From: an uncultured Candidatus Puniceispirillum sp.
GTDB lineage: Bacteria; Pseudomonadota; Alphaproteobacteria; Puniceispirillales; Puniceispirillaceae
DNA length: 64,000 bases
Assembly (NCBI GenBank): GCA_905182545.1
Contig: CAJJBY010000002.1
Location: 1 to 64,000 of the forward strand
Direction of reading: 5' to 3'
Shown piece by piece: positions 10,101 through 18,690 of the stretch. Both the position numbers and the translations under genes were made by a program. The first letter of the stretch is position 1. Each line of letters begins with the position of its first letter. The notes under the pieces are model-generated. The model had not been told where the DNA came from. It did no database searches and saw only the letters and a list, made by a program, of their open reading frames with translations.

Positions 10101-10789
10101 GGCGACAGATAAGCATCAGCAACCGTGGTATCGCCGCGCCCAACAAATTTGATCATCGGGCTGGTGCCATGGCTTGTTGAAATTTGCGTAAAGCCAATTT
10201 CGTGGGCGCGTTCTGCAATTGCCAATTCATGCGCCGGCACGCGGTAGCCATGCATCAAAACAATAGCAATGGCACGGATGCCATCATCAAAGGCGGCCTG
10301 CAACCGCGGCGTTACATTATCAAGATCAAGCGGCGTAATAATCTTGTCACGCGCATCAACGCGTTCGATCACCTCTTCAATACGGTCATACAGCATTTCA
10401 GGAAGGATGATTTCCTTGTCAAACAGGCGTGGCCGTGCCTGATAGGCAATGCGAAGCTGGTCACGAAACCCCTTGGTCACGACCAGCAGGGTTTTATCGC
10501 CCTTGCGCTCAAGAAGCGCGTTAGTCGCCACAGTTGTTCCCATTTTCACAGCATCAATGGCATCGGCTGGCAATGGCGCATCTTTGGCGATATGCATCAG
10601 ATCGCGCATGCCCTGCAAAGCGGCATCTTCATAGGCTTCGGGATTTTCGGACAGTAATTTATGCGTTAGCAAATCGCCATCGGGCGTCCGCGCCACAAGA
10701 TCGGTAAATGTGCCGCCACGATCAACCCAGAATTGCCATCCTGATTTATCATTGGTTTTGCTGTGTTTATTGTGATCGGGCTTGGCCAT
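7133..10789 (-). CDS. 5-oxoprolinase / hydantoinase, fused HyuA-HyuB
   Basis: A 1218-residue fusion of the two hydantoinase/oxoprolinase halves, the usual length for ATP-dependent 5-oxoprolinase, which opens 5-oxo-L-proline to glutamate. The HyuA half starts with WVDRGGTFTDLVARTPDG and holds the actin-like ATPase motif ITFDMGGTSTDVAHYE near residue 300. The HyuB half begins near residue 700 (VMLEVFNNLFMSIAEQMG), with PHMPVHLGSMGESV and a glycine-rich C-terminus (ETPGGGGFGKSDKL). The frame is unbroken across 3.6 kb. Substrate could be another cyclic amide, since family members also act on hydantoins. The downstream MarR-like gene suggests inducible control. Confidence 0.9.
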   Translation of the reverse strand: MAKPDHNKHSKTNDKSGWQFWVDRGGTFTDLVARTPDGDLLTHKLLSENPEAYEDAALQGMRDLMHIAKDAPLPADAIDAVKMGTTVATNALLERKGDKTLLVVTKGFRDQLRIAYQARPRLFDKEIILPEMLYDRIEEVIERVDARDKIITPLDLDNVTPRLQAAFDDGIRAIAIVLMHGYRVPAHELAIAERAHEIGFTQISTSHGTSPMIKFVGRGDTTVADAYLSPILRRYIDRLARDIDQSKGTKLQLMQSNGGLTDASLFQGKDAILSGPAGGIVGAVKTAKQAGFDKVITFDMGGTSTDVAHYENAYERVFDTIVAGVRIHAPMLLIHTVAAGGGSICRFEHGRFQVGPESAGANPGPACYRRGGPLAVTDCNAMLGKLQPQYFPHVFGPNQDEALDVAPVRAGFAALAAQVEAETGIKRSEEEIASGFLRIAVENMANAIKKISVQRGYDVTEYALQCFGGAGGQHACLIADVLGMKTVLIHPFAGVLSAYGMGLADVTALRERTLEAGFHENLTPRLQSELDDLAKQSEAELAGQDIASVRIETNRYVHLRYDGSDTALAVPFGSIAAMTADFEAAYQSRFGFLMPGKALVAATISVESIGRNFDVETTVTAAPDAPLDILDHVQCYMDDQFVTAPVYARSTIAAGQRIMGPALITEATGTNVIEPGWQAEMTAIGNLVVRRVVAVAPRVAIGTNCDPVMLEVFNNLFMSIAEQMGYTLQNTALSVNVKERLDFSCAIFDPAGALIANAPHMPVHLGSMGESVRAVIRGNQDNINAGDAFVLNNPYNGGTHLPDITVITPVFDDAGKDILFFVASRGHHPDVGGRTPGSAPPDSKHIEEEGVLIDNFKLVDGGNYRETEMRAFLDSAKYPARNTDQNIADLRAQLAANEKGVRELHKMVTHYGLATVIAYMGHVQDNAEESVRRVIDVLKDGSFTYPMDNGQQVKVAISINKSDRSAIVDFTGTSKQGANNFNAPAAVCRAAVLYVFRTLVADDIPMNEGCLKPVQIILPDDCMLKAQYPAAVIAGNVETSQIVTDTLYGALGVMAAAQGTMNNFFYGNATYQYYETLCGGSGAGPDFDGTDAVHTHMTNSRLTDPEILEWRYPVLLESFEIRHGSGGIGRHNGGNGVRRRLRFLEEMEAVILANHRIIPPYGMDGGGEAALGRNWVERTDGTSESLTATDIRKMGVGDVFVIETPGGGGFGKSDKLAK

Positions 10790-10920
10790 TTATCGTCATC
10801 CGTTAAACTGGCGTGATGCGACAACGTTTATAAATTGTCAACAAAATGTCAATGTTAGAATGATCCACCTCTTCAGCAAAGCCCGCTAAGCGATCCCTTT
10901 CTAAATCAAAGTCACGCCAC

Positions 10921-10951
10921 AAAAAAAGGGCCGGCAAAAGCCAGCCCTTTT
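10921..10951 (-). terminator. rho-independent terminator of rplM-rpsI
   Basis: GGGCCGGC (10928-10935) pairs with GCCAGCCC (10940-10947) around an AAAA loop, with one wobble. On the minus strand it is followed by seven T. It lies about 80 bases past the rpsI stop codon. A shorter T run follows on the plus strand. Confidence 0.85.
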
Positions 10952-11027
10952 CAAAATAGAAATTATCCAGCACCGGAGCAACCCAATACTTAAACCTCAA
11001 GAACTGGAGTAATTGTAACGTGTCATA

Positions 11028-11537
11028 TTAACGCTTGGAGAACTGGAAGCTACGGCGGGCTTTCGCCTTACCATATTTCTTACGCTCAACAACGCGTGAG
11101 TCACGTGTCAGGAACCCACCAGCTTTCAAAACTGGACGAAGACCCGGCTCAAACAGGGTTAGCGCGCGGCTGATGCCATGACGAACCGCACCGGCCTGAC
11201 CAGATAGGCCACCACCACGAACTGTTGCAATCACATCAAATTCGCCAGTGCGCTCGGTTGCATCAAATGGCTGTGCCAAAATCATCTGCAAAACAGGGCG
11301 GGCAAAATAAACCTCAACCTTGCGGCCATTGATTGTGACCTGACCTGTGCCGCGCTTTACCCATACGCGGGCAGCGGCATCTTTCCGGCGACCTGTTGCA
11401 TATGAACGGCCAAGATTGTCGATTTTCGGCTCAGCCGGTGCTGCTGGAGCTTCGGCAACAGGTGCGTCTGCACTGATTGCTCCTAATGCTGCCATACCTT
11501 CGGCCTGTGTGTCGGTGTTTTGTGTATCTTCGGCCAT
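11028..11537 (-). CDS. rpsI: 30S ribosomal protein S9
   Basis: S9 of the small subunit head, whose C-terminal tail reaches the P-site tRNA. The core starts at [15 protein letters not shown] and the chain ends in the canonical [10 protein letters not shown]. At 169 residues it is longer than the roughly 130 of E. coli because of a leader of about 45 residues rich in Ala, Pro and Glu ([13 protein letters not shown]). Such leaders are common in alphaproteobacteria. This one resembles the tail of S2 at 35282. It lies 2 bases after the rplM stop and forms the standard rplM-rpsI operon, closed by the terminator at 10921-10951. Confidence 0.97.
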   Translation of the reverse strand: MAEDTQNTDTQAEGMAALGAISADAPVAEAPAAPAEPKIDNLGRSYATGRRKDAAARVWVKRGTGQVTINGRKVEVYFARPVLQMILAQPFDATERTGEFDVIATVRGGGLSGQAGAVRHGISRALTLFEPGLRPVLKAGGFLTRDSRVVERKKYGKAKARRSFQFSKR

Positions 11538-11539
11538 GA

Positions 11540-12007
11540 CTACCTCACATTCTTTGAGTTCATGCTAGCAATATCCAGCGCGACCGGCTGTTGTGCTTCA
11601 TGCGGGTGGCTTGGGCCTGCATAGATATGCAGGTTGCGCATTGCTTGACGGCCAAGCGGTCCGCGCGGAATCATGCGCTCAACAGCTTTTTCAATCACGC
11701 GGGTTGGAAAGCGACCGTCAAGAATCTTGTCGGCAGTCCGCTCTTTAATGCCGCCTGGATGGCCTGTATGCCAATAATAGGTCTTGGCGCTACGCTTGTT
11801 ACCGGTCAAATGCACCTTTTCGGCATTGACGATGATGATGTGATCACCGCAATCCATATTTGGTGTGTAGGTTGGCTTGTGCTTTCCGCGTACGCGCATC
11901 GCAACAAGTGAAGCAAGACGCCCAAGAACTAGATCGGCTGCGTCAATGACGAACCAGTTTTTCTCGATGTCTTTTGGCGTTGCAACATAGGTCCTTGGCA
12001 AAGGCAT
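11540..12007 (-). CDS. rplM: 50S ribosomal protein L13
   Basis: L13, an early-assembling 50S protein, 155 residues. [34 protein letters not shown] and [13 protein letters not shown] are family signatures. The ATG at 12007 is chosen because TGGAGA stands 8-9 bases before it and homology begins at MPLPRTY. An upstream ATG at 12055 would add 16 unconserved residues. First gene of the rplM-rpsI pair. Confidence 0.97.
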   Translation of the reverse strand: MPLPRTYVATPKDIEKNWFVIDAADLVLGRLASLVAMRVRGKHKPTYTPNMDCGDHIIIVNAEKVHLTGNKRSAKTYYWHTGHPGGIKERTADKILDGRFPTRVIEKAVERMIPRGPLGRQAMRNLHIYAGPSHPHEAQQPVALDIASMNSKNVR

Positions 12008-12411
12008 GTTATCATCTCCAGAAAAAAATAAGCCTGTTAGATCATGGCACGCCATGCATCACAAGCTATCAATGCCGTGGTTTATAGGCAGTTTCGGCAA
12101 TAGCGTCAAATATTATTTTCTCGCGAAAAATAGAATTACTTCATGTTTACAATGTGTTATTTATGCGGTAATATTTTACCACATATTTTTTCGTTGTTTT
12201 TTCGGGTTTTACCACCCTTTGCCCTTCGCATTTGCCAAACGCATTTGCCACGGGTCTGCGGTTTGGGCTCGTCGCCGAATTCGCAGTGCGGGTTTAATCG
12301 AGATGATAGCAAGCTTGGCAGCTTTGGCAAAAGCCTGTAAGAACGTGAATATAAACAAATAAGTGATATAAAATCTTGGTATCGCTAACCTGCTGGCAAA
12401 AGGGCATTATC
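12008..12411. other. divergent promoter region between rplM and trpG
   Basis: About 400 bases without a convincing gene, AT-rich in its middle (12110-12215). It must hold the outward promoters for rplM-rpsI and trpG. I looked for a Trp-rich leader peptide with an attenuator before trpG and found none. The rplM side probably contains a 5' leader of about 50-100 bases, but no clear structure was identified. Confidence 0.5.
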
Positions 12412-13086
12412 TTGTTCGTTCTGATCGATAATTACGACAGCTTCACATGGAATTTGTGGCATTTTCTGTCTGATCTTGGTGCAGAGGTCGATATTCTGCG
12501 CAATGACGCGATGTCGGCTGATAGAGTGATTGCCCGCGATCTGGAAGGGATTATCATTTCACCCGGCCCGGGAACGCCGCAAAATGCCGGCATAACCATA
12601 GATCTGATACGTGCTGCCAAAGATGCTGGAACACCGCTTCTTGGGGTTTGTCTCGGTCATCAGGCGCTTGCCGCGGCCTTTGGTGCCTGTATCAAACGCG
12701 TTGATCCGCCGGTTCATGGCAAATTATCGATAGTCGAAAAAACCCGAAGCAATGCTGTGAAAAGCGATGTTCTTGCGTTATGCCCTGATGCGTTTCCCGT
12801 GACGCGCTATCATTCGCTGGTGGTTGACGAGGCCACCCTTCCCACCGAATTGACCGTAACTGCCCGCACCAAAGCGGGGGCAATCATGGGGATTTCGCAT
12901 AATAATGCCGAACTTCACGGCGTTCAATTCCATCCAGAATCTGTCGCCTCGGTTGCTGGCTATAGAATTTTGGCGCAATTTCTCGATATTTGCGGTCACG
13001 GCATCACGTCGGGCGAAATGCTTGATCGGCTTGAGGCGCAAATTCTGCGGCTTGACCAGCGCTTTCCCGATCAGATGCACGCCTAG
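12412..13086 (+). CDS. trpG: anthranilate synthase glutamine amidotransferase subunit
   Basis: Supplies ammonia from glutamine to TrpE for anthranilate formation. Class I amidotransferase motifs are present: IDNYDSFTWNL at the start, PGPGTP (51-56), nucleophile Cys80 in GVCLGHQ, and His174/Glu176 in FHPES. I start at TTG 12412 (LFVLIDNYDS), with AAAGGG a few bases before it. The length is 224 residues, about 25-30 more than usual because of a C-terminal helix-like tail (SGEMLDRLEAQILRLDQRF). trpE is not in the window. A cupin gene on the other strand separates it from trpD. Confidence 0.93.
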   Translation: MFVLIDNYDSFTWNLWHFLSDLGAEVDILRNDAMSADRVIARDLEGIIISPGPGTPQNAGITIDLIRAAKDAGTPLLGVCLGHQALAAAFGACIKRVDPPVHGKLSIVEKTRSNAVKSDVLALCPDAFPVTRYHSLVVDEATLPTELTVTARTKAGAIMGISHNNAELHGVQFHPESVASVAGYRILAQFLDICGHGITSGEMLDRLEAQILRLDQRFPDQMHA

Positions 13087-13126
13087 GTTTTTTACCCAAG
13101 ATTTGTGGCATGAGATTGACGGCTGG

Positions 13127-13588
13127 TTATTGGCGGGAAACAATCATCGCCATATCGACAAGATCGCCATTTGCGCGATCGAGCCGCCGTGCCTGTTCAG
13201 AATAGTCGACAATATCAAAATCCAGCCGCTGGCCGACGATGGTGCATTTTACAATGTGGAATCCAGTATTGCGAAGGTCATGCGCCTCGCTGCCGGCGGG
13301 GCAGGCAGTAAAATCACCGGCTTCGACCTGCAAAACCGTCGCCCCAATGCGCGCCGTTCCGGCACCTTCAAGAATGTAAATGCATTCTTCTTCGCAAATA
13401 TGCCGCTCAAAGGCACATGATGCCGACCCGATTGGCACCTTAATCAGTTGAAAACCCAATTTGGTCAATCCAGCAATGTCACCAAGCGGTTTTTTCAGAT
13501 GTTGCGCGTTACGGTTCAAAAAATGCCGTTTGTCCTGACCGGCCATTTTGGCATTTTCGGTTCTTGTTTCGAGTTGTTTTCGTGTCAT
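13127..13588 (-). CDS. cupin-domain protein of unknown function
   Basis: A 153-residue single-domain cupin. Motif 1 is FERHICEEECIYILEGAG with His63 and Glu66-68. Motif 2 is GDFTACPAGSEAHDLRN with Pro97, Gly99 and His103. These are the usual metal-binding positions, so a metal-dependent enzyme or sugar/ligand-binding role is possible, but no substrate can be assigned. It lies antisense inside what is normally a continuous trpG-trpD run, convergent with trpG and divergent from trpD. Confidence 0.8.
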   Translation of the reverse strand: MTRKQLETRTENAKMAGQDKRHFLNRNAQHLKKPLGDIAGLTKLGFQLIKVPIGSASCAFERHICEEECIYILEGAGTARIGATVLQVEAGDFTACPAGSEAHDLRNTGFHIVKCTIVGQRLDFDIVDYSEQARRLDRANGDLVDMAMIVSRQ

Positions 13589-13828
13589 GATGCCGTCTCT
13601 TCATGGAAATCACCTGACCAATTCAACATGTTCAAGGGTTTTCAATGCGCGGCCGGATCTACGCCACCTTTGCCCCTTGATAATCAGCCACGCCAAATTG
13701 GCAGCCATGCCTTGCATTGCGCAGCCCTGAACAATATAGTCTGGCACAAGAAATGGTGCCTTCCTCAAGGCTTCACTGGCACAAACCGCCCCGATACAGG
13801 AAATCTCCAATAAAGGAAATTATGGGTC

Positions 13829-14852
13829 ATGTCTGACATTGTGAAATCATCTTTAACAGCGCTTATCGCTGGCGAACGGCCAAGCCCAAGCGCCATTCAG
13901 GCCTGTTTTACTGCAATCATGGATGGTGATGTTGGCCAAGCCCAGATGGCCGCCTTTCTGATCGCGCTGAAAATGCGCGGTGAGCAGGTCGATGATATCG
14001 CCGCGGCGGCAGGCGTCATGCGCGACAAGGCACTGAAGATTCATGCAAGTGACGATGCGATGGATATTGTCGGCACTGGCGGCGATGGGTTTGGCACTTA
14101 TAATATTTCGACAGCTAGCGCCTTTGTCATTGCAGGATGCGGTATTCCTGTTGCCAAACATGGCAATAAGGCCGTGTCGTCAAAAAGTGGTGCAGCCGAT
14201 GTTTTATCGGCGCTCGGGATCAAGCTTGATTGCGATATGGCGCTTGTTGAACGCGCTTTGGCTAAAAACCAATATTACCTTTTTGATGGCACCGCGCCAT
14301 CACGCAGCGATGCGTCATGTTGCGCCTGTTCGGGCGGCACTTGGCGTGCGGACAATTTTCAATCTGCTAGGCCCCTTATCCAATCCAGCGCTTGTCAAAC
14401 GCATCATGGTCGGTGTTTTTGACCAAAGCTATTGCGCGCCCTTTGCCCATGTTCTAGCACGTCTTGGCACCAACCATGCCTGGGTGGTTCATGGCGCCGA
14501 CGGGCTTGACGAGGTTAGCACAACCGGCAAAACGCATGTTGCCGCCCTTGTTGATGGCAAAGTAAGCGAATTCACCATTTCGCCTGAAGATATAGGCTTG
14601 CCAACCGCCCAACTTGACCAGCTTCGCGGTGGTGATGGCGAACATAATGCACGCTATCTTCGCGCCCTTCTTGAGGGCGAAACTGGCCCTTATCACGATA
14701 TCGTTTTATTTAACGCTGCCGCGGCATTGGTTGCCGGCGGGCATGTAACTGATTTACAGCAGGGGGCAAAAATGGCCAAGGCGTCAATTGACTCGGGCAA
14801 GGCACTTGCCGCGCTTGATGGTTTGATCGCCATCACCAATGGAAAGGCCTGA
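13829..14852 (+). CDS. trpD: anthranilate phosphoribosyltransferase (frameshifted)
   Basis: Transfers phosphoribose from PRPP to anthranilate, the second tryptophan step. The first frame has the PRPP-binding signature DIVGTGGDGFGTYNISTASA, KHGNKAVSSKSGAADVL, and ends correctly at KNQYYLF. The rest (LMAPRHHAAMRHVAPVR, TIFNLLGPLSNPA, DEVSTTGKTHV) is in the next frame. The break sits in a run of five T at 14280-14284, and one added T restores a normal protein of about 340 residues. The start ATG at 13829 has AAAGGAAA upstream. It ends 4 bases before trpC. A sequencing deletion is the simplest explanation. Confidence 0.9.
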
Positions 14853-14856
14853 TCTG

Positions 14857-15657
14857 ATGGAAAATGTATTGGCCACCATCATTGACGAAAAACATAATGA
14901 GGTTCGCGTGCTTGCCGGTGCGAACAGCTTTGCCGCGCTTGATCAGGCGGCCAAGGCAGCGTCGCCGGTTCGTGGCTTTGCCGCGGCTTTGGCGCGTGAC
15001 AGTGCCGATGGCTATGGGTTGATTGCCGAGCTGAAAAAAGCCTCACCATCAAAAGGGTTGATCCGCGCCGATTTCGATCCGGCAAGCCTGGCAAAAGCTT
15101 ATGAAGATGGCGGCGCAAGCTGTCTTTCGGTTTTGACCGACCGCAAATGGTTTCAGGGCGCACCCGAATTTTTGGTTGCGGCGCGCGATGCGGTCACCCT
15201 TCCCGTTCTGCGCAAAGATTTTATGATCGATCCTTTGCAGATCGTTGAATCGCGTGCGCTGGGCGCTGACTGCATTTTGCTGATCATGGCCGCGCTTGAT
15301 GATGCGCTGGCGGCCGAGCTGGAATCGGTTGCCCTTGATTATGGGATGGATGTTCTGATCGAATGCCATGATTCGGCTGAACTAGTGCGGGCGGCGAAAT
15401 TACGATCGCCTTTGATGGGGATTAATAACCGCAATCTAAAAACAATGGACATATCGCTTGATGTTGGCGCGGCGATGCTTCCTGACTTGCCAAAAGACCG
15501 GATTGCGATTGCTGAAAGTGGCTTGTTCAAACCAGCAGATCTCGAAAGGATGGCGGCTGTTGGCGCACGCTGTTTCTTGATTGGCGAATCTTTAATGCGT
15601 GCCGATAATGTTTCCGCGGCAACAAAAACCATTCTGGCCAATCCTGTTGCCGGTTAA
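14857..15657 (+). CDS. trpC: indole-3-glycerol phosphate synthase
   Basis: Ring closure and decarboxylation of carboxyphenylamino-deoxyribulose phosphate in tryptophan synthesis. A TIM barrel of 266 residues, monofunctional (no TrpF fusion). Signature AELKKASPSKG at 58-68, then VLRKDFMIDPLQI, GINNRNLKTM and AESGLF follow in order. The start at ATG 14857 is chosen over an in-frame ATG at 14839 inside trpD, since homology begins at MENVLATI. It is likely coupled to trpD. Confidence 0.96.
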   Translation: MENVLATIIDEKHNEVRVLAGANSFAALDQAAKAASPVRGFAAALARDSADGYGLIAELKKASPSKGLIRADFDPASLAKAYEDGGASCLSVLTDRKWFQGAPEFLVAARDAVTLPVLRKDFMIDPLQIVESRALGADCILLIMAALDDALAAELESVALDYGMDVLIECHDSAELVRAAKLRSPLMGINNRNLKTMDISLDVGAAMLPDLPKDRIAIAESGLFKPADLERMAAVGARCFLIGESLMRADNVSAATKTILANPVAG

Positions 15658-15683
15658 AATGCGCTTTGATGTGAAGGAAGAAA

Positions 15684-16165
15684 ATGGCTATGGCTGAATT
15701 TACCCATTTCGATATTCCCATAATGCACACATGGTTGATGTTGGCAGCAAAGCCGACACCAAACGCATTGCCATTGTAAAAGGGCATATCCGGATGCAGC
15801 ATGAAACTTTGGCCATGATTAACGATGGAACTGCCAAAAAAGGCGATGTTCTGGGGGTTGCGCGGTTGGCTGGCATCATGGGGGCAAAACAAACCTCAAA
15901 TCTGATCCCGCTATGCCACCCGCTTGGGCTTGACCATGTTCATCTTGATCTAGTGCCAGACGCAGCCTTGCCCGGCGTGCAAATCACCGCAACCTGCGCC
16001 GTATCGGGACCAACCGGTGTGGAAATGGAGGCGATGGCCGCCGTTTCGACGGCCGCGCTGACCGTTTATGATATGTGCAAGGCGGTTGATCGCGGGATGG
16101 AAATTGGCAATATTCGGCTGACCCATAAATCAGGCGGCAAATCGGGCGTTTATGATGCCGAATAG
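15684..16165 (+). CDS. moaC: cyclic pyranopterin monophosphate synthase MoaC (frameshifted)
   Basis: Second enzyme of molybdenum cofactor synthesis. Family residues are clear: [54 protein letters not shown] and [12 protein letters not shown]. The natural N-terminus ([12 protein letters not shown]) lies in another frame starting at ATG 15684, which has AAGGAAG just upstream. It should join NAHMVDVG after a one-base loss near 15718 in a CCC run. Without correction only the part from 15731 reads. It overlaps moeA by 14 bases and follows trpC, as in many alphaproteobacteria. Confidence 0.92.
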
Positions 16166-17416
16166 GCCAGACGACGCAAGGTCAGACAAAAAACCGCCCC
16201 TTTTGCCGGTTGATCAGGCCTTGGCCGCCATCTTGGCGCTATTACCGCAAACGATGGCCGTAACAAAGCCGCTTGATCAGGCACTTGGGCTTCACCCTTG
16301 CCGAGGACCTTTTTGCGGTTCTTACCTTGCCACCACAAGCAGTATCGGCGATGGATGGCTATGCGGTTCGGGCTGCCGATGTGAAATCATTCCCCTGTAA
16401 ATTGACCCGCATTGCCGAATCCGCTGCCGGTCACCCTTGGACAGGTAAAATCGTTGCTGGACAGGCGGTTCGTGTTTTTACCGGCGCGGCGATACCTGAT
16501 GGCGCCGATACAATCGTCATTCAAGAAGATGTCGATCCGGTCGCCGAACAGGACAATGTTGAGATTACCGTTCGCAGTGCAGAAATTGCCGGTCGCTATA
16601 TCCGCCCTGCCGGTCTTGATATTACAGCAGGTCAGGTGATTTTACCCGCCGGAACATTATTGTCGGCACGGGCAATTGGATTGGCCATTGCCGCCGGTCT
16701 TACCCATGCATCGGTTCGATTGCGCCCGCGTGTTGGGGTTTTATCGACTGGTGACGAATTGGTTTCCCCCGGCGAATTGCCAGGCCCCGGTCAAATTATC
16801 AGCTCAAACGCCAGCTTTCTTGCCAATTTTGTAAGTGCATGCGGTGCCGAAGCGGTCGATCTTGGCATTGCCCGCGATGTGCCGGGTGCCATGCTTGATG
16901 CAGTGCGGCGTGCCAGCAACCTTGATCTTGTTGTGACCACTGGCGGCGCATCGGTTGGCACGCATGACCATATTGTATCAGATCTCGGAAGCAGTGGGCA
17001 AAATGCGCTTCATTTCTGGAAAATTGCCATGCGCCCGGGAAAACCACTTATTTCGGGTAATGTTGATGGCATCCCACTTATTGGTTTACCTGGCAATCCG
17101 GTATCAACTGCCGTCTGCGCCTTGGTGTTTTTACGGCCAGCCGTTGCCCATATGGCTGGTGGCACCGCATCATCATTACAGTTTTTAATGCCGCTCGCTG
17201 TTGATCTTGGCATCAATGATCAACGCCAAGATTATATTCGCGCACAAATCACCACCAAAGATGGCGTTCAGGTGATTATGCCAGCACCACGGCAAGACAG
17301 TTCAATGATGTCGGTTCTGGCAACGTCGAATGCGCTGATTGTCTCGCCCACCTTTTGACCCTGCCAAAGCTGCAGGTGAATTTGTATCCGTCATTCCTTT
17401 ACCCGATTTAGGCTAA
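16152..17416 (+). CDS. moeA: molybdopterin molybdenumtransferase MoeA (two frameshifts)
   Basis: Inserts molybdate into adenylated molybdopterin. The first frame (from ATG 16152 or 16155) gives the N-terminal stretch up to PLDQALG. The second carries [53 protein letters not shown] and [16 protein letters not shown]. The break is at a GGG near 16287. A second break near 17352 would otherwise cut the tail. Restoring it gives [18 protein letters not shown] and a stop at 17414-17416. The corrected length of about 420 residues fits the family. Confidence 0.9.
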
Positions 17417-17503
17417 CGCTTTTGCGCTGACAAGGTTTCGATCCAAAGCCGGTCGTTCCACGCCAGCATTTGTTTTGTTCAATTTGGGCTTGCGCCGGCA
17501 TCA

Positions 17504-17539
17504 GAACATTGATAGAACATATATAGAACGAAATAGAAC
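17504..17539. promoter_or_regulatory. LexA operator array before lexA
   Basis: Four GAAC tetramers occur at 17504-17507, 17515-17518, 17526-17529 and 17536-17539, with gaps of 7, 7 and 6 bases. GAAC-N7-GAAC is the reverse complement of the alphaproteobacterial SOS box GTTC-N7-GTTC, so two overlapping perfect boxes and one imperfect box lie in front of lexA. This supports autoregulation. Confidence 0.85.
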
Positions 17540-17554
17540 AGGCGGGTATTGGAG

Positions 17555-18196
17555 ATGCTTACACGTAAACAAAGTGAGCTTTTGACCTATCTTAGCGATC
17601 ATATGCAGCAGCATGATGTGCCACCTTCTTTTGATGAGATGCGTGACGCGCTTGGCCTTGCGTCAAAATCGGGGGTTCATCGCCTTGTCTCCGGTCTCGA
17701 AGAACGCGGCTACATAAGGCGGCTTGCCAATCGGGCGCGTGCCATTGAAATTTTAAAGCCAGTAACGGCGGCGGCTGGCGGTGTTGTCACGCGTGCCGTT
17801 GAGACAGCGTCTAATCTGGTTAGCCTTCCCCTTTTGGGGCGGATTGCGGCTGGCACGCCGATTGAAGCGCTAAGCGACCCGACAAATCATCTGGAAATTC
17901 CAGCAAGCATGATTGGCAGCGGCGAACATTTTGCGCTTGAAATTGTCGGCGATTCAATGGTTGGCGCTGGTATTTTAGATGGTGACACTGTGGTGATCCA
18001 ACGCGCCGAAACCGCGCGGCATGGCGAAATTGTCGTCGCCCTGATCAATCAGCAAGAAGCAACGCTCAAAACCTTGTTAAAAGAACCGGGGCGTGTTGGA
18101 TTGGAAGCGGCTAACCCGCGTTATGAAACGCGTTATTTCAGCACAGGTGAGGTTGAAGTGCAGGGCAAGCTTGCCGGCTTGATCCGAAATTATTAA
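17555..18196 (+). CDS. lexA: LexA repressor
   Basis: SOS repressor with autocleavage, about 213 residues. An N-terminal winged helix (MLTRKQSELLTYLSDH; SFDEMRDALGLASKSGVHRL) is joined to an S24 peptidase-like domain. The cleavage site is Ala99-Gly100 in GRIAAGTP. Catalytic Ser134 is in VGDSMV and Lys172 in EATLKTL, matching the known dyad. The start is ambiguous: ATG 17555 matches the family N-terminus but has GGAG touching it, while a TTG at 17549 would give better spacing. Preceded by the operator array at 17504-17539. Confidence 0.96.
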   Translation: MLTRKQSELLTYLSDHMQQHDVPPSFDEMRDALGLASKSGVHRLVSGLEERGYIRRLANRARAIEILKPVTAAAGGVVTRAVETASNLVSLPLLGRIAAGTPIEALSDPTNHLEIPASMIGSGEHFALEIVGDSMVGAGILDGDTVVIQRAETARHGEIVVALINQQEATLKTLLKEPGRVGLEAANPRYETRYFSTGEVEVQGKLAGLIRNY

Positions 18197-18626
18197 TTAG
18201 CTGTAATTTATTTTTATTATTGAAGATCAGATAATTATATCCTGTTTTTTGACCAATATTATAAATTGGTTTCCTGCTGTAGCAAGGATAGCGCGGCGTT
18301 ACGCTTGTCAAAACAAACGCCGTTTCCAAATCCATGCACGCTGCGGTCAGACCTTTTGCTTTCAAAACAATGCTGGCGCTGATGCCTTTTGATAATTCAA
18401 GTTTGCAGTTTGGCAAACATCGCGCCTGTTCAGCCGGTTCAATGCCCTTCCCCATCCGCAATTCAGCCATTGATGCCAAAAAATTGGAAAGTGGCGCATA
18501 GGACAGTGCCGTGCCATTATTCCCTGCCAACACCAATTGCGGCGTGCGACCAACCGCGAACAAAACCCCGTCAGGAACTGGCCGCCGGCGTTCGAGAGCG
18601 ATCAGGGGTGCAATTTGCAAAGCCAT
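18138..18626 (-). pseudogene. comEC: C-terminal remnant of comEC (DNA uptake channel)
   Basis: About 160 codons on the strand opposite lexA and gltX. Its middle resembles the very C-terminus of alphaproteobacterial ComEC: PDGVLFAVGRTPQL, a Cys pair in RCLPNCKLELSKG, TAACMDLETAFVLTSV and a closing YPCYSRKPIYNIGQKTGYNY. In relatives a comEC of about 700 codons occupies exactly this position, antisense between lexA and gltX. Here the competence membrane domain and most of the metallo-beta-lactamase-like domain are missing, with only 64 bases left before gltX. The last 20 or so codons run over the lexA end and are probably not native. The assignment rests on position plus weak motif likeness. Confidence 0.55.
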
Positions 18627-18690
18627 TAGTGTAGCATGCGCGCGTCAAAGGTAATCCGCTGTCAGCCTAGCAGGAAGGGCTTAAGAAATT

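Noticed and set aside
10803-11000. 65-codon open frame between the oxoprolinase and rpsI
   Set aside because: It runs through the rpsI terminator hairpin and has no start signal or homology.
12143-12340. Possible trp leader peptide before trpG
   Set aside because: Contains no tryptophan codons in the frame and no attenuator-like hairpin with a T tract follows.
13610-13810. 66-codon open frame on the minus strand upstream of the cupin gene
   Set aside because: Starts with TTG, has no ribosome-binding site and no recognisable motif, and its composition does not look coding.
14280-14284. Programmed frameshifting in trpD and other genes
   Set aside because: Slips occur in many unrelated genes, in both directions, without stimulatory structures; indel error fits better.
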